Assembly (NCBI GenBank): GCA_946413525.1
Contig: CAMKKZ010000026.1
Location: 1-54,819 of the forward strand
DNA length: 54,819 nucleotides
Direction: 5' to 3'
Source of the DNA: an uncultured Oribacterium sp.
GTDB lineage: Bacteria > Bacillota > Clostridia > Lachnospirales > Lachnospiraceae
Shown here: piece by piece, positions 49,024-54,819 of the stretch
Position numbering within the stretch: the first letter of the stretch is position 1
Layout: every line of letters starts with the position of its first letter
Program-made: the position numbers and the translations under genes
The notes under the pieces: generated by a model
Database searches by the model: none
The model's input: only the letters and a program-made list of their open reading frames with translations
Told to the model about the DNA's origin: nothing

Positions 49024-49212
49024 TGAAGATGGGAGAAATTCCTCGATTTTTGAGTGTCTGATAATTTTTGAGGATATGAAAATCATGAAGGAAGGGGAGA
49101 AATACACCGGATCAGGCGTCAGTTCCCATCGTCTCGAAAACGATGGGAACTGTCATTTGTTTCGAACAGGGAATCGTTCCGTTGTTTGGTCGCGAATCCC
49201 GGGTCAATTCAG
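49024..49212 (+). pseudogene. Scar of an AAA/PD-(D/E)XK gene with its 3' flank
   Basis: 49024-49110 encodes DGRNSSIFE...EDMKIMKEGEKYTG, which matches GRDPSIFEGLKIMEAGEKYT of the complete protein at 44320-46023. After a 13-bp perfect hairpin (CAGTTCCCATCGT, 49120-49132 with 49140-49152) comes 49138-49212, which matches the 3' flank of the complete gene (TTGTTT-GAACA, TCGC-ATCCCGGGTCAATTCAG). Thus nearly the whole gene body is deleted. With the mobile fragment at 48960 this explains the gap 48790-49226. Confidence 0.7.
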
Positions 49213-49226
49213 ATTATCGCGGAGGC

Positions 49227-50591
49227 TCAAACATTCAAAAGCCGAATAACAGAATCCGTTGTTTGGTTGGCCTGCGCGAGCATAGACCGGGCCGCCTGCT
49301 GTATAATGTTATTCTTAGTAAGCGACGACATCTCCTTTGCCATATCCGTGTCTCTGATCCGTGACTCCGCATAAGTAAGATTCTCATGATTCACGGCAAT
49401 TCTGTTAAGCGCATGCTCCAGGCGGTTCTGATAAGCCCCCAAACGAGCGCGCTCCAGACTCACAAAATTAATACCTTTTTTGAAACTGTTTATCGCCCGA
49501 CTCGCTCCATCCTGAGTCATTACACTCACATTGCCAACGCTGCATTTTGAACTGCTCATATTCGGAAGATCGATTTCCAGCATATCATCCGATTCCGGGC
49601 CCAGTTGTAAAGCAATGTCGCCCGGCGTTGCTGTAACAACCGTTTTAGGCTCGGTGGCAACGCCGACATTGACCTTGCCGTTTTCAGCTCTTAAGTAAGC
49701 TTGAATTTGAGGGATATCAATATTTCTATTATCAAAGATAACCAGCTGGTTCGGATTGTTCGGATCTATCTTCAGAACAGTAAAATGATCATTTGGGTTG
49801 CCATTCTTTGTTCCGGCGATGATGCGCTTTAAAATATAATCAGGGCTGCTCGGATCATTATTTGCTCCGCTGATTCCGATATTGTATATAAAATGCTGAC
49901 CGCTTTTCTCAGTCGTGTTTTTATTCCCGTCCACCAGATTGATCGTGTAATGCGTTTTGCACGTACAGCAGGTGCAGTTAAAAGCTCCTTTACCATTATT
50001 CGGATTCCAGCCTGAAAAATTCAGGTATGAAGCATAGTGCTGGCCCTTCGAATCCGTAAAGATGTTCGTACTGCTCAGATGATTTGCGGCTTCAGTCTCC
50101 GCATCGAAATGACATCCCGGCGGAAGATCACCTTCCACGGAAACAGTGGAATCCGTAGAAGTTTGAATTTCTTTCGTTCCCTTAAGAACCTTAACATCAT
50201 TGAAAACCGTATTCTCGGAAATCCTGTCAATTTCCTGAATGATCATATCAAGTTCTTTCTGTATTGCCTGCCTGCTGGTAGTATTCTGCACTCCGTTCGC
50301 CGCATCTTCCGCCAACACTGTACCACGCTGCAGCATATTATGGATCTCGCTCATGGCGCCTTCCGCCGTCTGTATCAGACCAATGCCGTCCTTTGCATTC
50401 AAAGAGGCCTGATCCAATCCATTGATCTGCCAGCGCATCATTTCGGAAATCGCGAGACCGGCGGCATCATCACCTGAGCGGTTGATTCGAAAACCGGATG
50501 AAAGCCGTTCCAGATTTTTATTGATATTCGTTAGATTATTATATTGCATCCGCACAGAATTAATAGAAGCTATATTATGTGAAATAACCAT
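49227..50591 (-). CDS. Flagellin with a cysteine-rich motif in its variable domain
   Basis: 454 residues. The conserved N-terminal D0/D1 (MVISHNIASINSVRMQYNNL, LSSGFRINRSGDDAAGLAIS) and C-terminal D1/D0 (LGAYQNRLEHALNRI, AQANQTTDSVIRLLNV) leave no doubt. It forms the flagellar filament outside the cell. The variable middle (about 140-355) has the motif FNCTCCTCKTHYTINL near residue 203, four cysteines with a His in twelve residues, plus CHF and CSV cysteines elsewhere. Most flagellins lack cysteine, so metal binding, cross-linking or a special fold is possible. Start after CGGAGGCAGT. A sigma-28-like promoter lies at 50734-50760. No other flagellar genes are in the window. Confidence 0.95.
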   Translation of the reverse strand: MVISHNIASINSVRMQYNNLTNINKNLERLSSGFRINRSGDDAAGLAISEMMRWQINGLDQASLNAKDGIGLIQTAEGAMSEIHNMLQRGTVLAEDAANGVQNTTSRQAIQKELDMIIQEIDRISENTVFNDVKVLKGTKEIQTSTDSTVSVEGDLPPGCHFDAETEAANHLSSTNIFTDSKGQHYASYLNFSGWNPNNGKGAFNCTCCTCKTHYTINLVDGNKNTTEKSGQHFIYNIGISGANNDPSSPDYILKRIIAGTKNGNPNDHFTVLKIDPNNPNQLVIFDNRNIDIPQIQAYLRAENGKVNVGVATEPKTVVTATPGDIALQLGPESDDMLEIDLPNMSSSKCSVGNVSVMTQDGASRAINSFKKGINFVSLERARLGAYQNRLEHALNRIAVNHENLTYAESRIRDTDMAKEMSSLTKNNIIQQAARSMLAQANQTTDSVIRLLNV

Positions 50592-50733
50592 ACTGCCTCC
50601 GTTAATATAAATCTGGAAAATTCCCGAATATTAGATATTTATTAAATGAAATTGCATAAAATTTATGAATCTCTATTTAAAAAAATTAATTACAATAATC
50701 GATCCTCTCTATATTCTGATACCCATGTTAATT

Positions 50734-50760
50734 ATATCGGCATTAATCAGCAATGATATA
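50734..50760 (-). promoter_or_regulatory. Sigma-28-like flagellin promoter
   Basis: On the minus strand TATA (50760-50757), 15 nt, GCCGATAT (50741-50734), against the consensus TAAA-N15-GCCGATAA. It places the transcript start about 135 nt before the flagellin ATG, giving a long AT-rich leader. The gap 50592-51034 holds this promoter and the terminator at 50845. Confidence 0.75.
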
Positions 50761-50844
50761 AGATTCTCAGCCTTGAGGATATTAAATTGTTTCAGCAGCT
50801 TGCTGCTTTGCGGTTCTTTGACGGCATTTATGAATTGACCATAG

Positions 50845-50890
50845 AAAAAGGCTGTGAAGCCAGGATTTTTTAATCCCTGGTTTCACAGCC
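50845..50890 (-). terminator. Rho-independent terminator of the zinc-ribbon/DUF4234 gene
   Basis: On the minus strand GGCTGTGAAACCAGGGATTA pairs with AATCCTGGCTTCACAGCC and is followed by TTTTT (50849-50845). One mismatch in about 17 pairs. It lies 145 nt beyond the stop of the 51035-51640 gene and upstream of the flagellin promoter. Confidence 0.8.
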
Positions 50891-51034
50891 CTGTTTTGAA
50901 CGTGAGAACCGTTAAGGACAGTCCCTCAATGTACACAGCACAATTTCCTGCTCCTAATCAGGATAGGATTTCCTCTATTTCCTCTAATTGATTGAGTCAA
51001 CCGTATTCAAGGAAAAGTCTCCAGTCTGATTCAA

Positions 51035-51640
51035 TCAGAAACCATGTATTCTATTGTATTCAGCGCAGATCCTGTTGGAGTTTTTTATCAGGATATTCAT
51101 TGCAATAAACGGACCAATGCCAAACAACAGAATACCAAATATACGCCACATCAACACTGTCGTGCCATTTTCAGTGAAGGACAATCCATACTTTGGGGCA
51201 CTTGAAAACATCCGGTTCCCCAATTTATACATAAAAAACAGATCGTATATACCAAGAGTGACGAGTACGAGTAAAATATAAAGCGCAAAGCCCGGGATAG
51301 TTTCATTGTCATCCTTGCATGCTTCATTGATATCCCTTGCCATCTTATGCATAAAAAATATGCCATAAATACCAAAGGTGATTATTGTAAGAAGTATCCA
51401 TATTACGAGTCTTCGATCTGTTTTCAAACGGTGAACACCTTCGTCTGCATTGCCGGTATTTCCCTGGCCAGAGTACATCGTTTTTACTTCCTGTACCGCG
51501 CTTCCCAGTTCTCTGGCCGCGGATTCCACCGTTTCATTAGCTGCGTTAAGAATTTCTCCGCCAAGAGATGTATCTGTTCCACATCCCGGGCAAAACCGCG
51601 CGCCATTTGGAATCTCCTTCCCACACTTAGGACAAAACAT
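51035..51640 (-). CDS. Zinc-ribbon membrane protein with a DUF4234 domain
   Basis: 201 residues. The N-terminal zinc ribbon MFCPKCGKEIPNGARFCPGC has two CxxC pairs. After a polar linker, four hydrophobic helices carry the DUF4234 repeats TIITFGIYGIFFMHKMARDI and LVTLGIYDLFFMYKLGNRM. Function unknown; such proteins are common in Clostridia. I chose the ATG at 51640, which follows GGAGGATAGAGAA and begins with the ribbon; the longer frame to 51688 has no ribosome binding site. A terminator lies downstream. A two-unit dispersed repeat sits about 100 bp upstream. Confidence 0.88.
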   Translation of the reverse strand: MFCPKCGKEIPNGARFCPGCGTDTSLGGEILNAANETVESAARELGSAVQEVKTMYSGQGNTGNADEGVHRLKTDRRLVIWILLTIITFGIYGIFFMHKMARDINEACKDDNETIPGFALYILLVLVTLGIYDLFFMYKLGNRMFSSAPKYGLSFTENGTTVLMWRIFGILLFGIGPFIAMNILIKNSNRICAEYNRIHGF

Positions 51641-51743
51641 TTCTCTATCCTCCTCCTTAAAACTCATATCCAATGCCCTTAATCCCACAGAATCATTATA
51701 TTCCTCAAGTCAGGCACATGTACTTGTTCTCATTATAGCTTTT

Positions 51744-51886
51744 GCTCATCTATCAGAGTGGGTTTTTGTCACTCTGAATTCTGACGCAGCGAACCGCCTG
51801 CGGGGGCAAACCGGCTCATCTATCAGAGTGGGTTTTTTCCATTCTGAATTCTGACATAGCGAAACGCTTTCAGAGCAAATCGGCTC
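51744..51886. repeat. Two tandem 70-bp units of the two-hairpin dispersed repeat
   Basis: Units start at 51744 and 51814, both GCTCATCTATCAGAGTGGGT, with a CAGAGTG/CACTCTG hairpin (second unit imperfect) and a GCGAACCGCCTGCGGGGG tail. This is the best preserved copy of the family also found at 8343-8481, 11104-11176, 11558-11600, 5088-5153 and 26402-26471. Confidence 0.8.
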
Positions 51887-51924
51887 AATTAAGCCAGGTC
51901 AGATCCACAATTAACAAATCACTA

Positions 51925-52215
51925 TCACCCTGTCTCTATACCACTATCCGTCTCTTCTGTTTCATAGTATTCGTTATAATCTGTGTTTTCGTTCATGGTC
52001 TCATAGGAATCATCATAGTCTGTACTTTCATCACCCTGGAAATTGAACAATCCCATTCCGATATACAAGAAAGCATAAAACACTGCGCCGAATATAAATA
52101 CCCGTCTTTTAAAATACGCCATGCCGGTGCCGATCGTATTTCTATAAAGAAAATTGAATATTTTTGTAGAAATAATAGCGGATAGTATAAGTGAAAAAAC
52201 AAAATATATTACCAT
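51925..52215 (-). CDS. Small membrane protein with an acidic Tyr/Asp/Glu/Thr tail
   Basis: 96 residues. Two hydrophobic helices (MVIYFVFSLILSAIIS and RVFIFGAVFYAFLYIGMGLF) are followed by a strongly acidic tail (DESTDYDDSYETMNENTDYN and further). No family recognised. The ATG at 52215 has AAAGAGGTG upstream; an ATG at 52224 is in frame. The coding potential is supported by the ribosome binding site and the clear helix pattern. Its location between repeats and near the zinc-ribbon genes gives no role. Confidence 0.65.
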   Translation of the reverse strand: MVIYFVFSLILSAIISTKIFNFLYRNTIGTGMAYFKRRVFIFGAVFYAFLYIGMGLFNFQGDESTDYDDSYETMNENTDYNEYYETEETDSGIETG

Positions 52216-52308
52216 TTTACACACCTCTTTCCTGGATCAAATGTTTTTATTTATGCATTATAGGTCAAATTAACCCTAATTTTGATAGGTCAAAATGCAA
52301 TAATTGAA

Positions 52309-52472
52309 ATAATGATTCAGCACCCTCTGGATTTCAGGGAATTTCAAATGGAAAGCCTGCTTTTCATTTGGGATTCTTTGAAATCCAGAGGGCGGACAAG
52401 GCGCAGAGCGCCTCTGAACGACCACATGAGCAGTCGCCTGAGGCGACTATGAATAGGGTGCTGAATAGTTCC
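52309..52472. mobile_element. Older copy of the GTAACTATTCAGC element, inverted
   Basis: 164 bp, the same length as the intact element at 7293-7456, in the opposite orientation: long stem first (CCCTCTGGATTTCAGGGAAT and its partner), then the GCGCAGAGCGCCTC and CAGTCGCCTGAGGCGACT hairpins. The right end GCTGAATAGTTCC is good, the left end decayed; no target duplication is recognisable. It ends 12 bp before the ribosome binding site of the XRE gene and may contribute its promoter. Confidence 0.85.
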
Positions 52473-52495
52473 TTTTATTTGATGGAGGATTGCAT

Positions 52496-52723
52496 ATGAC
52501 CAGACTTCAGGAATTACGAAAAGGCAAGGGTTATACACAGGTAAAAATGCAGCACCTGACAGGGATCGATCAAAGCGATTACTCAAAGATAGAAACAGGG
52601 AAGCGATATTACACATTTGAGCAGTGCCGCCGTATCGCGATCGCCCTGGATACGAGTATGGACTACCTTGCCGGCATCACGGATGAAAAAAAGCCCTATC
52701 CCAGAAACAAGCATATGAATTAA
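52496..52723 (+). CDS. Small XRE-family helix-turn-helix regulator
   Basis: 75 residues, a single Cro/C1-type HTH: MTRLQELRKGKGYTQVKMQH, LTGIDQSDYSKIETGKRYYT, FEQCRRIAIALDTSMDYLAG. Such one-domain repressors often control adjacent mobile or membrane protein genes. ATG at 52496 after GGAGGATTGCAT. It is the only gene on the plus strand near the right end and lies directly behind a small mobile element. The sequence 52724-52977 after it holds a GGGGACGG-type repeat. Confidence 0.92.
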   Translation: MTRLQELRKGKGYTQVKMQHLTGIDQSDYSKIETGKRYYTFEQCRRIAIALDTSMDYLAGITDEKKPYPRNKHMN

Positions 52724-52834
52724 TCATGTTTGCTGATGATAATTCCTATCCCATGCCATCCTATACAAGCATTATACCTTTATTCGATGCGGAAATCGAC
52801 CGATGACATCGGTCAATGCAATTTTATTTGGAAC

Positions 52835-52958
52835 AGGGGGACGGTCTTGCTTTTCACTTTAAGAATGATAGAGCCTGTGGGACAAGGGGACGTTCCGTGT
52901 CCCGCCTCAGAAACAGGGAACCCTGGAACAAGGAATCGTCCCCTTGTTTTATTAGTCT
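52835..52958. repeat. GGGGACGG-type repeats
   Basis: Three short related blocks: GGGGGACGGTCTTGC, CAAGGGGACGTTCCGTG, and GGAACAAGGAATCGTCCCCT TG. They belong with the elements at 46033 and 49138. No gene lies in this stretch. Confidence 0.5.
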
Positions 52959-52977
52959 GCGTTCGAGGAATGGAATA

Positions 52978-54663
52978 CTACCTTCGAAGACTGCTTAATA
53001 ATTCAATATTCTTTTTCTCAAAATCATTAAAAACTGCTTCATCAAAATCTTCTGCCAAAATAGTTCCATTATACCAGCTTTTGCCCGAAAAATAAGCATT
53101 CAAATCTTCACTGGTAAATATTCGTCCCCGTCTTGCATAGATTTCATTAATCGCGAATCTTAAAGTAGCGGGATCCAGTTTCAGACATTCATCATATGTT
53201 AAATATCTTGTATTACTGTCCGGGAAAATAAAATCCTCATCCTCACTCCTTTTATTTTTATGGTCAAGTGAAACAGCATGCTGAGTATTTGCTATCGTCT
53301 CGGTTTGTTTTATTTCCGCTGGCACGTTATTTGAAATAGTTGGCGAGTCAGGATCCTGAATACTTTCGGCTAGTGCTTTTTGTGCGGAAGCATCAGAATA
53401 ATCTCGTTTCAGTCCAGACTTTGCAGTTTCCACGACAGGCTCTTCTTCTCCGGACTCTCCTTCTGCAGCATCACGTATTTCATCTTCAGCCATGAAATAC
53501 GCAAGGTCGTCAAGGCCGGTACGTTTCATATAATCCACAAAAGGAACCTGGACGGGATCGATAAGTACAAACATATTGTCACGAAGATTGAAATCCCTAT
53601 CATCAGTGTAATGTGTAAGTACGCCTTCAAAAATGGCCATATTCTCCATTCCCGGAATATCTGGGTTTGCGTCATACAGCCAATTCCAATCCGAAATTTT
53701 CCGGCAATTCTTTTCGGATATCCATATTTCCCTGTCAAACTGGTCACCGCTCAACACAAGCATTTGATCATAGGTTCTATCTTCCTCTGTCCATGCCGTA
53801 TGTGCCAGGAAATATGCCTTATAATTCATTTTGTACTGCGAATCCTCCCATTGCCGGAACGTTCCCTCAAACAACAAATGGGACGCAAACGGATTCGGAT
53901 TCACGACATAAACAATAAAAGAAATAAAATAGAAAACAAACACTATGATCAACGGAACAAATCCGATAATTCTGACAGTGCCCCTGAACTGTGGATGAAT
54001 CCTCATCCCCTCCAGAAATAAATCTACGATTTTCTTATTAATAGAATCAAAAACATATTTTCCTTTCGATTCTCCATCCTGATACTTTATCGTAATTTTT
54101 CTTTTAATCGTCCATAAGATGCCTGCCAAAAGCGCGATAGAAAACACGGAGATTATCAGAAGCCTTGTCGATATATAACTTAAATAAATGCCAGCGTTTA
54201 ACGGTACAAATGCTATGAATCCCATTATTATTATCCCGAAAACCAAAGAAATGAACTCCATCAAAGGCAATTGTATACCGGTTTCTATCGCCGTGATCTT
54301 ATCCACCCTGATTTTGACGGGATCCTTTAAGGAGAAACTGTTTGAATAATGAAGGTATTCCGAATCCAGCTTTATATCTACCTTCTCCCTCTTTCGCTTC
54401 GCCTGGAAATGATATGTCTGATAAAATGTTTGCTTCGGCATATTAGCCGAAGGCGGCATACCCCCCTTTCCCTCCGCGCTTATATTTTCATTCTCCATGG
54501 CCGGTTTGTTATGCTGCCCTGAGAATGAAGGAGCATCAAGATTTTCCTCAGCCGTTTTTTTCAGACTTACACCAGCTTTATTCTGAAAAACAATTTTTGT
54601 ATCGCAGAAATGGCAAAATTTTGCATTATCGTCTATTTCCTTTCCACAGTTATAGCAATACAT
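52978..54663 (-). CDS. Zinc-ribbon, multi-helix membrane protein with a C-terminal YARHG domain
   Basis: 561 residues. The N-terminal zinc ribbon MYCYNCGKEIDDNAKFCHFC is followed by a linker, a region with hydrophobic helices (LMEFISLVFGIIIMGFIAFV, IISVFSIALLAGILW, VPLIIVFVFYFISFIVYVV), a long presumably extracytoplasmic part, and the C-terminal YARHG domain (YLTYDECLKLDPATLRFAIN, EIYARRGRIFTS). YARHG is an extracellular domain of unknown function in Firmicutes. Start after AAAAAAGGAGGATAAT. The 156 bp upstream are AT-rich and probably hold its promoter. With the gene at 51035-51640 it makes a second zinc-ribbon membrane protein nearby. Confidence 0.9.
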   Translation of the reverse strand: MYCYNCGKEIDDNAKFCHFCDTKIVFQNKAGVSLKKTAEENLDAPSFSGQHNKPAMENENISAEGKGGMPPSANMPKQTFYQTYHFQAKRKREKVDIKLDSEYLHYSNSFSLKDPVKIRVDKITAIETGIQLPLMEFISLVFGIIIMGFIAFVPLNAGIYLSYISTRLLIISVFSIALLAGILWTIKRKITIKYQDGESKGKYVFDSINKKIVDLFLEGMRIHPQFRGTVRIIGFVPLIIVFVFYFISFIVYVVNPNPFASHLLFEGTFRQWEDSQYKMNYKAYFLAHTAWTEEDRTYDQMLVLSGDQFDREIWISEKNCRKISDWNWLYDANPDIPGMENMAIFEGVLTHYTDDRDFNLRDNMFVLIDPVQVPFVDYMKRTGLDDLAYFMAEDEIRDAAEGESGEEEPVVETAKSGLKRDYSDASAQKALAESIQDPDSPTISNNVPAEIKQTETIANTQHAVSLDHKNKRSEDEDFIFPDSNTRYLTYDECLKLDPATLRFAINEIYARRGRIFTSEDLNAYFSGKSWYNGTILAEDFDEAVFNDFEKKNIELLSSLRR

Positions 54664-54819
54664 TATTATCCTCCTTTTTTCGCAGACTTTATGGTAAACG
54701 CAATCATCTCCCCTATAGAATTCAATTACAAATCTAACACCACTTTACAACTTTTTTGAAATTTTTCCTGAATCCGTGAAGTTATTTTGATTTTTTAATG
54801 CCATACCCTTTCATTGGAT

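Overview
The window looks like a chromosomal stretch of a motile, anaerobic Firmicute, most likely a Clostridia / Lachnospiraceae-type gut bacterium. The inference rests on strong GGAGG ribosome binding sites, a moderate GC content, flagellin, a BspA-type leucine-rich-repeat giant surface protein, zinc-ribbon membrane proteins with DUF4234 and YARHG domains, and an unusual density of AAA-ATPase/PD-(D/E)XK proteins. The species cannot be named from the sequence alone. No rRNA, tRNA or CRISPR array was seen.

Layout. 1-4117 (minus): a partial AAA/PD-(D/E)XK protein behind a large hybrid sensor kinase. 4369-7091 (minus): a signal peptidase II homologue, a C-terminally short MocR-type regulator and a DnaQ-like exonuclease. 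7293-8339: a complete small inverted-repeat element and a decayed nuclease gene. 8508-11055: mutY, convergent with a PurF-like protein that lacks the catalytic cysteine. 11341-21051 (plus): a second small mobile element, an AAA/PD-(D/E)XK gene, three tandem 115-bp multi-hairpin repeats, a 2321-residue transglutaminase-like/DUF4011/helicase/nuclease/DUF3320 protein and an HxlR regulator. 21052-22580: a hairpin-rich unexplained stretch, then an acyl-ACP thioesterase carrying an internal 66-bp repeat expansion. 22641-28490 (minus): a nuclease remnant, a polysaccharide flippase, a membrane-anchored carboxylesterase-like protein, a DUF1269 protein and an SDR epimerase. 28899-29419: a decayed Rpn-like gene. 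29948-44146 (minus): a 4732-residue BspA-like surface protein. 44320-49212: two more AAA/PD-(D/E)XK genes, a PNPOx-like flavoprotein, a DUF308 membrane protein and a nuclease scar. 49227-54663: flagellin with a sigma-28-like promoter, zinc-ribbon membrane proteins and a small XRE regulator.

How it fits together. Apart from mutY, the exonuclease, lspA-like and the thioesterase, the content is accessory. AAA/PD-(D/E)XK and Rpn/transposase-type nuclease genes occur at eight loci in all states of decay. Non-autonomous repeat families fill nearly every intergenic gap; two of them have intact terminal inverted repeats and 8-bp target duplications. Many genes also carry in-frame tandem repeat expansions. 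The helicase-nuclease protein is the best candidate for a defence function. The four-hairpin modular repeat and the hairpin-rich 21.1-21.5 kb stretch are the best candidates for undescribed elements.
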